NCBI GenBank assembly: GCA_038125725.1
Contig: JAYPEK010000086.1
Coordinates: 1-9,475, forward strand
DNA: 9,475 bases
Source of the DNA: TMED8 sp038125725
GTDB taxonomy: Bacteria > Pseudomonadota > Alphaproteobacteria > Rhodospirillales > Casp-alpha2
Direction of reading: 5' to 3'
Shown here: positions 1-6,846 of the stretch, piece after piece
How positions within the stretch are numbered: the first letter of the stretch is position 1
How the letters are laid out: every line of letters begins with the position of its first letter
The notes under the pieces: generated by a model
Databases searched by the model: none
The model's input: the letters and a program-made list of their open reading frames with translations, nothing else
What the model was told of the DNA's origin: nothing
Made by a program: the position numbers and the translations under genes

Positions 1-33
1 GTCTTTCCACACACTCAGTTATTGGCGAATGGA

Positions 34-75
34 TGATGCCTGCGGCATCAAGTGGGTCCCCGCTTTCGCGGGGAC
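34..75. repeat. REP-like double palindrome
   Basis: Two perfect inverted repeats lie side by side. The first is TGATGCC-TGC-GGCATCA (34-50, 7-bp arms). The second is GTCCCCGC-TTTC-GCGGGGAC (56-75, 8-bp arms). A GTCCCCGC/GCGGGGAC palindrome followed by GACG is typical of short dispersed intergenic repeats in many alphaproteobacterial genomes, from general knowledge. Only one copy is in the window, so repetitiveness is inferred. It lies about 90 bp beyond the end of the minus-strand ThDP gene, and could also help end or stabilise that transcript. Confidence 0.55.
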
Positions 76-116
76 GACGGGTGGTTTTGTGGGCGGGCAT
101 TGAGTTCCCTGGAGAC

Positions 117-150
117 GCGCGCCGGCCAACCCTGGCCATCCCCGGCGCGC
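117..150 (-). terminator. Hairpin just downstream of the ThDP-enzyme gene
   Basis: GCGCGCCGG (117-125) pairs perfectly with CCGGCGCGC (142-150), a 9-bp GC-rich stem around a 16-nt loop. The loop side also holds an alternative small dyad, GGCCA-ACCC-TGGCC. The hairpin begins 11 nt past the stop codon of the minus-strand gene, where a terminator is expected. No T-run follows it in the minus direction (a TTTT lies on the plus-strand side, 157-160), so factor-independent termination is uncertain and 3'-end protection is an alternative. Confidence 0.4.
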
Positions 151-161
151 TGCGGGTTTTG

Positions 162-1712
162 TTAAATCACCGCTTCGATGACGTACGGCCCCGGCGTGGC
201 GAGGCCGCGTTCCAAGGCCTTGCGGAAGTCTTCGGCGTCGTCGACGCGCTCGCCCTGGACACCCATGCCGGCGGCGATGGAGACGAAATCGAGCGTCGGA
301 CGGTCGAGGTTGAACATGTCGGTCGCCACGCGTCCTGGGGACTCGACCCCGACCGCTTTCATCTCGCCCTGCAGGATCGCGTAGGCGCGGTTGGCGTAGA
401 CCACGGTGGTGACGTCCAAGCCTTCGCGCGCCTGGGTCCAGAGGCCCTGGATGGTGTACATGGCCGAGCCGTCGGCCTGTAGCGCGACGACCTTGCGATC
501 CGGGCAGGCGACGGCGGAACCGACCGCCAGCGGCACGCCGGCACCGATGGAGCCACCGCAGAGCGACAGCCAGCTATGCGGCAAGGCGCCGGCGGTCTGC
601 CAGTTCAGTTGCCGCCCGGAAGAGACGCTTTCATCGATGACGATGGCGTTGTCGGGCAGCGATTGCGAGACGATGGCGGAGATCTTGTCCTGGTCGAGGG
701 TGCCGGTCGGGAAGCCGTCCAGTTGGCTGCGTTGGGCCAGCTCGGGCGTCGCATTGTTGGCGTCCAAGGCGTCGCAGAGCATTTGCAGCGCGAGCGTGCC
801 GTCTTCGTCTTCCTGGCTCAGTTGCAGGATGGCGCAGCCGTCGGGCAGCACGCGGCTCGGCTTGTCGGGATAGGCGAAGAAGGCGACGGGCTCGGAATCG
901 CCGATGCCGATCACTTGGGTGAGTGGCGCCAGGCGCTCGAGCGCCACATTGACCACGTAGGGCACGCGGTCGACGGCGACGCGCCCCGCACCCCGGTCGA
1001 TGCGCGCGTTCGACGTCGGCGCGATCAGCCGCGCACCGGTCTTGGCGGCGATCTTGCCGGCCAGCGTCAGGCCGGGATCGCGCAAGACGCCGCCCTTGAG
1101 GTAAAGCGCGCCCCCCTCGCCCGCTGCCGCGAGCGCCTTGGCGGCGGCTTCCACGTCGGCCTCGGCGGGGCCGGTGGGGGTGTTGGGGGTGGCGGCCTGG
1201 ACCGGTTCGGCGCCCTCGCCCCAGGCGGTGTCGGCCGGCAGGATCAGCGTCGCGATGCGGCCGGGATGCGTCGAGGCCTGGCGCACCGCTTCGGCGCCGT
1301 CGGCGGCGACGCCCTCGGCGGTCGGCGAGGTCTTCACCCACTTGGAGACGGGTGCCGCGATGCCCTCGATGTCGGCGGTCAGCGGCGCGTTGTATTGCAG
1401 GTGGTAGGTGGCGTGGTCGCCGACAATGTTGACGATGCCGGTCTGGGCTTTTGACGCATTATGCAGGTTGGCGAGGCCATTGCCGAGGCCGGGGCCGAGA
1501 TGCAGCAGCGTCGCGGCCGGTTTCTCCGCCATCCGCGCATAGCCGTCGGCGGCGCCGGTGACGATGTTCTCCTGCAGGCCCAAGACGCAGCGGAGCGCGT
1601 CGGTGCGGTCGAGGGCCGCCATGAAGTGCATCTCCGACGTGCCGGGATTGGTGAAACAGACCTCGATGCCGTTCAAGGCAAGCGTCCTGACGAGACTTTC
1701 GGCGCCGTTCAT
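162..1712 (-). CDS. Acetolactate synthase large subunit-like ThDP-dependent enzyme
   Basis: A 516-residue enzyme of the thiamine-diphosphate family (IlvB / benzoylformate decarboxylase superfamily), expected to act on 2-oxo acids in the cytoplasm. The N-terminal pyrimidine-binding domain has FTNPGTSEMHF (20-30) and the conserved catalytic glutamate E48 in GLQENIVTGAADGYARM. The C-terminal pyrophosphate domain has the metal/ThDP motif from ADGS (D414) to YANRAYAIL (N441), with ADG in place of the usual GDG. It is shorter than biosynthetic IlvB (about 560-600 residues), and no small regulatory subunit (ilvH) lies nearby, so a decarboxylase or carboligase other than the isoleucine/valine enzyme is plausible. 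The ATG at 1712 is chosen because GAGGGGGG precedes it at good spacing; the longer open frame upstream runs inside the neighbouring gene. It lies 38 nt behind the aminotransferase gene and is probably co-transcribed with it. The substrate cannot be read from the sequence. Confidence 0.85.
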   Translation of the reverse strand: MNGAESLVRTLALNGIEVCFTNPGTSEMHFMAALDRTDALRCVLGLQENIVTGAADGYARMAEKPAATLLHLGPGLGNGLANLHNASKAQTGIVNIVGDHATYHLQYNAPLTADIEGIAAPVSKWVKTSPTAEGVAADGAEAVRQASTHPGRIATLILPADTAWGEGAEPVQAATPNTPTGPAEADVEAAAKALAAAGEGGALYLKGGVLRDPGLTLAGKIAAKTGARLIAPTSNARIDRGAGRVAVDRVPYVVNVALERLAPLTQVIGIGDSEPVAFFAYPDKPSRVLPDGCAILQLSQEDEDGTLALQMLCDALDANNATPELAQRSQLDGFPTGTLDQDKISAIVSQSLPDNAIVIDESVSSGRQLNWQTAGALPHSWLSLCGGSIGAGVPLAVGSAVACPDRKVVALQADGSAMYTIQGLWTQAREGLDVTTVVYANRAYAILQGEMKAVGVESPGRVATDMFNLDRPTLDFVSIAAGMGVQGERVDDAEDFRKALERGLATPGPYVIEAVI

Positions 1713-1750
1713 GTTGGTTTCCCCCCTCGTGGATGTCGTCCGGTGCGCGC

Positions 1751-2920
1751 TTAAGCGGCGCCCGGATTGAAATGTCGGGCCAGCTTTTCCGCCGCCGCGT
1801 CGAGCACTTCGTCGCGCTTGCAGAAACAGAAGCGCGCGAAATGCCTGACATCGCCCGCCTGGTAGAAGGCGCTCATCGGGATCGCGGCGACGCCGGCTTC
1901 GCGGATGATATGTTCGCAGAATTCCACGTCGTCGCCATTGAACCCGACGGAGCGGATATCGACGGAGAGGAAATAGGTGCCTTCCGTCTTCATGGTCTCG
2001 AACCCGGCGGCCCGGAGCGCGCCGGCGATGCGGTCGCGCTTCGCCTGCTGGCCGGCGGCGAGATCGTGGAAGTAGCTGTCCGGCGAGTTGAGCCCCTCGG
2101 CCACCGCGCGCTGCAACAGGCTCGGCGTTGTGAAGGTGACGAACTGATGCGCCTTGGCGATGGCACCCAGAAGATGCTGCGGCGCGGTCATGTAGCCGAC
2201 CTTCCACGACGTCATCGAGAAGGTCTTGCCGGCCGACCCGATGCGCACGCAGCGCTCGCGCATGCCGTCCAGCGTCATCAGCGGGATGTGCGGCGCGCCA
2301 TCGAAGACGATGTGCTCGTAGACCTCGTCACAGACGGCGTAGGCGTCGTGCTTGATGACCAGATCGGCGATGAACTGCAGTTCGTCCTTGTTGAACACCT
2401 TGGCCGCCGGGTTGTGCGGCGAATTGAGGAGGATCAGTTTGGTTTTATCCGAGAAGGCATCGGCCAACTGCTGGCGCGGCAGTTCCCAATGGGGCGGCTC
2501 GATCCTGACCAGCTTGGCGACGCCGCCGGCGCGGCGCACCATCGGGAGGTAGCTGTCATAAAGCGGCTCGATCAGCACGACCTCGTCGCCGGGCTCGATC
2601 AGGGCGAGCATGCAGTCGGCGAGCGCCTCGGTGGCGCCCGACGTGACCATCACCTCGGTCTGCCAATCGACGTCGAGGCCGAAGAAGCGCTTGTTGTGTT
2701 CGGCCACCGCCTGGCGCAGTTCCGGGATGCCGAGCATCGGCGGATACTGGTTCGGACCATCCAGCGCCGCCTTGCCGGCCAGCAGGCGCAGCGCCTCGGG
2801 TCCGTCCTCGTCCGGGAAGCCCTGGCCCAGGTTGATGGCGCCGGTTTCGATGGCGAGGCGGGACATGGTTTCGAACACCGTGACGCCGTAACTCGACAGG
2901 ATGGAATTGGCGGGTTTCAT
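1751..2920 (-). CDS. PLP-dependent class I/II aminotransferase (KAT/YbdL-like)
   Basis: A 389-residue fold-type I aminotransferase that exchanges an amino group between an amino acid and a 2-oxo acid. Family marks in order: NLGQGFPDEDGP (30-41), QYPPMLGIPELR (58-69), SGATEAL (94-100), NSPHNP with N170, CDEVYEH with D198 and Y201, the PLP-binding lysine K232 in GSAGKTFSMTSWKVGY, and the carboxylate-binding arginine R363 in ARFCFCK. NLGQGFPD and RFCFCK resemble the kynurenine/glutamine/methionine aminotransferase branch (YbdL-like); the exact substrate is inference. The start at 2920 opens the conserved N-terminus MKPANSILSSYG. An in-frame ATG at 2938 would add six residues; neither has a convincing Shine-Dalgarno sequence, so a short or leaderless mRNA is possible. 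It is first gene of a minus-strand pair with the ThDP enzyme. Confidence 0.88.
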   Translation of the reverse strand: MKPANSILSSYGVTVFETMSRLAIETGAINLGQGFPDEDGPEALRLLAGKAALDGPNQYPPMLGIPELRQAVAEHNKRFFGLDVDWQTEVMVTSGATEALADCMLALIEPGDEVVLIEPLYDSYLPMVRRAGGVAKLVRIEPPHWELPRQQLADAFSDKTKLILLNSPHNPAAKVFNKDELQFIADLVIKHDAYAVCDEVYEHIVFDGAPHIPLMTLDGMRERCVRIGSAGKTFSMTSWKVGYMTAPQHLLGAIAKAHQFVTFTTPSLLQRAVAEGLNSPDSYFHDLAAGQQAKRDRIAGALRAAGFETMKTEGTYFLSVDIRSVGFNGDDVEFCEHIIREAGVAAIPMSAFYQAGDVRHFARFCFCKRDEVLDAAAEKLARHFNPGAA

Positions 2921-2975
2921 GACTAGGCTGTGTAGCATATGGTCCACGGAAGGCAACGCTCCGAAGGAGGTCACG

Positions 2976-4157
2976 ATGGCGAAAATGGCGGCCGCCATGT
3001 CCCGGTTGGGGACGGAATCGGCGTTCGAGGTTCTGGCCCGCGCGAACGCGCTGGCCGCAAGCGGCAAGGACATCATCAATCTCGGCATCGGCCAGCCGGA
3101 TTTCCAGACGCCGGGGCATATCGTCGAGGCGGCAGCCAAGGCGCTCCGCGACGGCCACCACGGTTACACGCCGGCCAACGGCATCCCCCAGTTGCGCGAG
3201 GCCGTCGCCGCCGATATCGCCAAGTACCGGGGTGTCGAGGTCGATCCCGCGAACGTCATGATCGTGCCAGGCGGCAAGGTGACGATGTTCTTCGCCATCC
3301 TGATGTTCGGCGAGCAGGGCGCCGAGATCATCTACCCCAACCCGGGCTTCCCGATTTATGAATCGGTGATCAAGTTCTCCGGCGCCACGCCGGTGCCGAT
3401 GGCGCTGCACGAGGCGAACGGCTTCTCCTTCAGCGCCGACGAGGTCCTGGGCCTGATCACGCCGAGGACGCGGCTCCTGATCCTCAACAGCCCCGCCAAC
3501 CCGACCGGCGGCACCGTGCCGAAGGAAGAGATGGACAAGCTGGTCGCCGGGCTGGAAGCGCACCCCGACGTGGTGGTGATGTCGGACGAGATCTACGGCC
3601 GCATGCTCTACGATGGGCGCGAGCATGTCAGCCTGCTGGGCTATGAAAGCCTCAAGGACAGGGTCATCCTGCTCGACGGGTGGTCCAAGACCTATGCCAT
3701 GACCGGCTGGCGCATGGGCTATGGGGTGTGGCCGGCCGATCTGATCGAACCGGCGACGCGGCTCTCGATCAACTGCCATAGCTGCGTCAATGCCTCGGCG
3801 CAGTTCGCCGGCATCGCCGCGCTCGAAGGCCCGCAGGACGCCGTCGACGCCATGGTCGCGGCCTTCGACGAACGGCGACGGGTGATCGTCCGCGCCTTGA
3901 ACCAGATTCCCGGTTTCCGCTGCATCGAGCCGGGCGGCGCCTTTTACGCCTTCCCCAATATCGAGGGCACCGGCTTCACCGCGCGCGAACTGCAGGACAA
4001 GCTCCTGAACGAGGCCGGCGTGGCGACCATTGCCGGCACCAGTTTCGGCGCCCATGGCGAGGGATACCTTCGCTTTTCCTACGCCAACTCGACCGAGAAC
4101 ATCGAGCGCGCCATCGAGCTGATCCGCGGCTGCCTATCCGGTGACGCATCGGCCTGA
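2976..4157 (+). CDS. PLP-dependent class I aminotransferase (aspartate/aromatic type Ib-like)
   Basis: A 393-residue fold-type I aminotransferase. Marks in order: NLGIGQPDFQTP near the N-terminus (substrate loop), GYTPANGIPQLREAV, NSPANPTGG (PLP-binding asparagine), SDEIYGRMLYDG (cofactor-ring Asp and Tyr), the PLP lysine K238 in GWSKTYAMTGWRMGYG, and the arginine of YLRFSYANS near the C-terminus. These place it near the Ib aspartate/aromatic-amino-acid transaminases, but substrate is not settled by sequence. The ATG at 2976 is chosen for a strong AAGGAGG 5-6 nt upstream; the frame stays open to 2901 without a better site. It is divergent from the aminotransferase on the other strand (55 bp apart) and lies 259 bp upstream of glnB in the same direction, a setting that fits nitrogen metabolism. 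It is not closely related to its divergent neighbour: motif wording differs throughout. Confidence 0.88.
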   Translation: MAKMAAAMSRLGTESAFEVLARANALAASGKDIINLGIGQPDFQTPGHIVEAAAKALRDGHHGYTPANGIPQLREAVAADIAKYRGVEVDPANVMIVPGGKVTMFFAILMFGEQGAEIIYPNPGFPIYESVIKFSGATPVPMALHEANGFSFSADEVLGLITPRTRLLILNSPANPTGGTVPKEEMDKLVAGLEAHPDVVVMSDEIYGRMLYDGREHVSLLGYESLKDRVILLDGWSKTYAMTGWRMGYGVWPADLIEPATRLSINCHSCVNASAQFAGIAALEGPQDAVDAMVAAFDERRRVIVRALNQIPGFRCIEPGGAFYAFPNIEGTGFTARELQDKLLNEAGVATIAGTSFGAHGEGYLRFSYANSTENIERAIELIRGCLSGDASA

Positions 4158-4172
4158 TGACAAAACAGACAT

Positions 4173-4191
4173 TTGCTCAATTTTTGAGCAA
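4173..4191. promoter_or_regulatory. Candidate NtrC-type enhancer site upstream of glnB
   Basis: A perfect dyad, TTGCTCAA-TTT-TTGAGCAA, contains TGC-N11-GCA, the outer framework and spacing of NtrC sites (TGCACY-N5-RGTGCA). Eight of the twelve defined consensus positions match. Its centre (4182) lies about 120 bp upstream of the predicted start of the sigma-54 promoter, a normal distance for an NtrC enhancer. It also lies 16 nt after the aminotransferase stop codon, so a weak AT-rich terminator is the alternative; the low GC of the stem argues against that. Confidence 0.45.
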
Positions 4192-4276
4192 TTACCGCTG
4201 GTCCGGGGGTTCGAATTCGATTCAAGGATTGGCGTTAGTGCGCTGAAAACAGGGCCTTAATTGCCGGTCTGCCAAG

Positions 4277-4293
4277 TTGGCATGGCTTGTGCT
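4277..4293 (+). promoter_or_regulatory. Sigma-54 (-24/-12) promoter of glnB-glnA
   Basis: TTGGCATG-N4-GTGCT matches the sigma-54 consensus TTGGCACG-N4-TTGCT with two mismatches, and keeps the strict GG-N10-GC spacing (GG at 4279-4280, GC at 4291-4292). The predicted transcript start is near 4304, leaving a leader of about 113 nt before glnB. glnB/glnA promoters of this type activated by NtrC under nitrogen limitation are well known in Azospirillum and relatives. Confidence 0.65.
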
Positions 4294-4416
4294 CTTATTC
4301 AGCTATCTTGGCCGCGCCTCGGCACGGCAAAGACGTCCGTACGCACTTGGGGTTGGGAGATCTCGCGCGCGGATGTGAATTTGGAACGGATTTATTTGGG
4401 GACGGAAGCGTACGAT

Positions 4417-4755
4417 ATGAAAAAGATCGAAGCCATTATCAAACCCTTCAAGCTCGACGAGGTGAAGGAAGCCCTTCATGAAGTCGGCCTGCAGGGCATC
4501 ACGGTTTTGGAGGCCAAGGGATTTGGCCGCCAGAAAGGCCATACGGAGCTGTACCGCGGGGCGGAGTATGTCGTCGACTTCCTGCCCAAGGTGAAAATCG
4601 AGCTCGTCGTCGAGGATGAGATGCTGGACCGCGCCGTCGAGGCCATTCAGCAGGCCGCGCATACCGGCCGCATCGGCGACGGCAAGATCTTCATCGTGCC
4701 GGTGGAAAACGCCATCCGTGTGCGGACCGGCGAAACCGGCAGCGAGGCGATCTGA
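4417..4755 (+). CDS. glnB: Nitrogen regulatory protein PII
   Basis: A 112-residue PII protein, the standard length. It binds ATP/ADP and 2-oxoglutarate and signals nitrogen state to targets such as the glutamine synthetase adenylyltransferase and NtrB. The T-loop (about 37-55) is intact, with GRQKGHTELYRGAEY and the uridylylation site Y51. The B-loop signature TGRIGDGKIF (83-92) and C-loop RVRTGETG (101-108) are complete. VDFLPK with D54, as in E. coli GlnB rather than N54 of GlnK, and the adjacent glnA support GlnB; no amtB is seen. The ATG at 4417 gives the universal MKKIEAIIKPFKLDEV start; the Shine-Dalgarno is modest (GGACGGAAG upstream). The frame is open further upstream, but that part overlaps the sigma-54 promoter and is not family-like. 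It is co-directional with glnA, 86 bp apart. Confidence 0.97.
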   Translation: MKKIEAIIKPFKLDEVKEALHEVGLQGITVLEAKGFGRQKGHTELYRGAEYVVDFLPKVKIELVVEDEMLDRAVEAIQQAAHTGRIGDGKIFIVPVENAIRVRTGETGSEAI

Positions 4756-4841
4756 CCTCTTGCCCATCGACTTCTTGTTAGTGACTTGAACCACGATCAT
4801 TGAACCGATCGAAAGACCCGAGGAAAAAAGGAAAATCCAAT

Positions 4842-6266
4842 ATGTCTCTCAATTGCAAGACATCCGCTGACGTCATCAAGCTCCTGAAGGACGAGGAAAT
4901 CCCCTACGTGGATCTCCGCTTCACCGACCCGCGCGGCAAATGGCAGCACCTGACCATGTGCTCCGAGTTCATCAACGAAGACGCCTTCGCGGACGGCGTC
5001 ATGTTCGACGGTTCCTCCATTGCCGGCTGGAAGGCGATCAACGAATCCGACATGTCCCTGATCCCCGATCCGACGACTGCCGTCATGGATCCGTTCTGCG
5101 CGCAGCCGATGATGATCTTGTTCTGCGACATCATGGAGCCGACCACCGGCCAGACCTACGGCCGTGACCCGCGCTCGATCGCGAAGAAGGCCGAAATGTA
5201 CCTGGCGTCGTCCGGCATCGGCGATACCGCCTACTTCGGTTCGGAAGCCGAATTCTTCGTCTTTGACGACGTGCGCTTCGCCGTCGAGATGAACAACTGC
5301 TTCTTCGAGTTCACCTCCGACGAAGGCCCCTACGTTTCCGGCGAAATCTTCCCGGAAGGCGGCAACATCGGTCACCGTCCGGGCGTCAAGGGCGGCTACT
5401 TCCCGGTGCCGCCGGTGGACGCCAGCCACGACCTGCGTGCCGAAATGGTCACCGTCGCCCAGCAGATGGGCCTGCACATGGACAAGCACCACCACGAGGT
5501 GGCGCCGTCGCAGCACGAGCTCGGCATGACCTTCTCGACGCTGGTTTCCAACGCCGACAACCAGCAGATCTACAAATACGTGGTGCACATGGTTGCGCAC
5601 ACCTACGGCAAGACGGCGACCTTCATGCCGAAGCCGGTGGCTGGCGACAACGGTTCCGGCATGCACACCCACCAGTCGATCTGGAAGGACGGCAAGCCGC
5701 TGTTCGCGGGCTCGGGCTACGCCGATCTCTCGGAAACGGCGCTCTACTACATCGGCGGCATCATCAAGCACGCCAAGGCGCTGAACGCCTTCACCAACCC
5801 GTCGACCAACAGCTACAAGCGCTTGATCCCGGGTTTCGAGGCGCCGGTGCTGCTGGCCTACTCCGCGCGTAACCGTTCGGCTTCGTGCCGCATTCCGTTC
5901 TCGTCCTCGCCCAACGGCAAGCGCGTCGAAGTGCGCTTCCCGGACGCCACCGCCAACCCGTACCTGGCGTTCACGGCGATGATGATGGCCGGCCTCGACG
6001 GCATCCAGAACAAGATCCATCCGGGCGATGCCATGGACAAGGATCTCTATGACCTGCCGCCGGCCGAACTGGCTGAAATCCCCACCGTCTGCGGCTCGCT
6101 GCGCGAAGCGCTCGAGAACCTGGACGCCGACCGTGACTTCCTGAAGAAGGGCGACGTCTTCACCGACGATGCCATCGACGGCTACATGGATCTCAAGTGG
6201 GAAGAAGTCTACAACTTCGAACACACCCCGCACCCGGTCGAGTGGCAGATGTACTACTCCTCCTAA
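4842..6266 (+). CDS. glnA: Glutamine synthetase, class I, adenylylation-type
   Basis: A 474-residue cytoplasmic enzyme that forms glutamine from glutamate, ammonium and ATP, the main ammonium-assimilation step; family members are dodecamers. The N-terminal beta-grasp domain carries FDGSSIAGW (55-63). Metal and substrate residues include E135 and E137 in GSEAEFF, E219 and E226 in HHHEVAPSQHELG, the MHTHQSIW histidine region, NAFTNPSTNSYKRL, and the arginines of ARNRSASCRIP. Y403 in MDKDLYDLPPAE corresponds to the adenylylated tyrosine (Y397 of E. coli), so control by GlnE is expected. The start at 4842 follows AAAGGAAAA at about 9 nt and gives the family N-terminus; an upstream in-frame ATG at 4800 would add 14 unconserved residues. 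It is probably co-transcribed with glnB; I see no convincing separate promoter in the 86-bp gap, though one cannot be excluded. Confidence 0.97.
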   Translation: MSLNCKTSADVIKLLKDEEIPYVDLRFTDPRGKWQHLTMCSEFINEDAFADGVMFDGSSIAGWKAINESDMSLIPDPTTAVMDPFCAQPMMILFCDIMEPTTGQTYGRDPRSIAKKAEMYLASSGIGDTAYFGSEAEFFVFDDVRFAVEMNNCFFEFTSDEGPYVSGEIFPEGGNIGHRPGVKGGYFPVPPVDASHDLRAEMVTVAQQMGLHMDKHHHEVAPSQHELGMTFSTLVSNADNQQIYKYVVHMVAHTYGKTATFMPKPVAGDNGSGMHTHQSIWKDGKPLFAGSGYADLSETALYYIGGIIKHAKALNAFTNPSTNSYKRLIPGFEAPVLLAYSARNRSASCRIPFSSSPNGKRVEVRFPDATANPYLAFTAMMMAGLDGIQNKIHPGDAMDKDLYDLPPAELAEIPTVCGSLREALENLDADRDFLKKGDVFTDDAIDGYMDLKWEEVYNFEHTPHPVEWQMYYSS

Positions 6267-6277
6267 CCGGGGAACGC

Positions 6278-6295
6278 CGGTCCGTTATCGGACCG
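6278..6295 (+). other. Small hairpin in the glnA 3' region
   Basis: CGGTCCG-TTAT-CGGACCG is a perfect 7-bp stem with a 4-nt loop, 11 nt after the glnA stop. No T-run follows. It may act as a 3'-end stabiliser in tandem with the stronger hairpin just downstream. Confidence 0.45.
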
Positions 6296-6308
6296 ACGCT
6301 GAATTCGG

Positions 6309-6343
6309 CGGCCGCCTCGAGCAATCGGGGCGGCCGTTCGGTT
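6309..6343 (+). terminator. glnA terminator with GCAA tetraloop
   Basis: CGGCCGCC (6309-6316) pairs with GGCGGCCG (6329-6336). Inside, U6317 and G6328 form a wobble pair, and CGA (6318-6320) pairs with TCG (6325-6327) around a GCAA tetraloop of the stable GNRA class. That makes 12 pairs, followed by TTCGGTTT. The imperfect T-tail is on the plus-strand side, so it serves glnA. It ends at the stop codon of the convergent gene. Confidence 0.65.
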
Positions 6344-6720
6344 TATGGAAGCTTGACGCTGAAAAGCTGCTCCGCCTCGCCGCTCACCTTGCAGCGCGCG
6401 CGGACGAACACCTCGGTGGTGCCCGCCGGGATCGCCACGCGCCCGAGCGAGCGGGTGAACGGCTGCTCGTTCACGTGCGGATGATAGAGCACCCGGTCGC
6501 CGAGCACTTTGCCGCTCCGGTTCACCACCGACCAGCCGTCGGCATAATGGTCCCAGCCGGTGTCGGGGTGCTTGAGCGTCGTCGAGAACGTATAGGTGCC
6601 GTCGCCATTGGCGCTGACGGCGACCTTGAGCACGGTGGGGTCGGTAGCGGCGGCGGCGCCAGCGCCCAAGCAGATGGCCGCGGCCATCACCGTCGGCACA
6701 AACAACGAACAGTTCGGCAT
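6343..6720 (-). CDS. Small predicted secreted protein of unknown function
   Basis: A 125-residue protein. Residues 5-25 form a hydrophobic, alanine-rich stretch ending in AGAAAA-TDP, which fits a Sec signal peptide cut near residue 25, so a periplasmic location is inferred. The n-region has no Lys or Arg, which is unusual. The mature part of about 100 residues looks beta-rich and has distinctive words: GTYTFSTTLKHPDTGWDHYADGW, split here as GTYTFS and HPDTGWDHYADGW, then GKVLGDRVLYHPHVNEQPF and VFVRARCKVSG. I recall similar wording in conserved uncharacterised proteins but cannot assign a named family. Several His, Asp and Trp residues might bind a ligand or metal; that is speculation. The start is supported by GGAAAGGG upstream. 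It is a single gene, convergent with glnA. Confidence 0.75.
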   Translation of the reverse strand: MPNCSLFVPTVMAAAICLGAGAAAATDPTVLKVAVSANGDGTYTFSTTLKHPDTGWDHYADGWSVVNRSGKVLGDRVLYHPHVNEQPFTRSLGRVAIPAGTTEVFVRARCKVSGEAEQLFSVKLP

Positions 6721-6846
6721 GAGGCGCCCTTTCCTACTGTAAACCCGGTTGCGAACGGCTTGGAATCGCCGACCGAATCAGGGTGTTGAAAAGTGCGCGT
6801 GGATTCAAGCGGTTGCTCGGCACGCCTGAGAACGTTCAGATTCCGT

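Noticed and set aside
2556..4055. 499-codon minus-strand frame across both aminotransferase genes
   Set aside because: It crosses two well-supported genes and their intergenic region, has no Shine-Dalgarno and no recognisable domain.
4173..4191. TTGCTCAA/TTGAGCAA dyad as an intrinsic terminator of the upstream aminotransferase gene
   Set aside because: The stem is AT-rich with a 3-nt loop and no T-run after it; TGC-N11-GCA spacing fits a protein-binding site better. Not fully excluded.
4231..4250. Second NtrC site around TGCGCTGAAAACAGGGC
   Set aside because: Only the left half resembles the consensus; the right half does not fit.
4756..4841. Possible separate glnA promoter (TTGTTA-N16-TCATTG) in the glnB-glnA gap
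   Set aside because: The -10 match is poor. A second glnA promoter is known in Azospirillum, but nothing here is good enough to call.
4797..6233. 478-codon open frame antisense to glnA
   Set aside because: A mirror of the highly G/C-biased codons of glnA; the composition is His/Val/Arg/Gly-rich with no family motif.
6301..6354. EcoRI, NotI, XhoI and HindIII sites clustered within 54 bp, resembling a cloning polylinker
   Set aside because: The NotI and XhoI sites fall inside a fully paired terminator hairpin, and the HindIII site is in the last codons of the convergent gene. Flanking sequence is continuous with native genes, so vector contamination is not needed to explain it.
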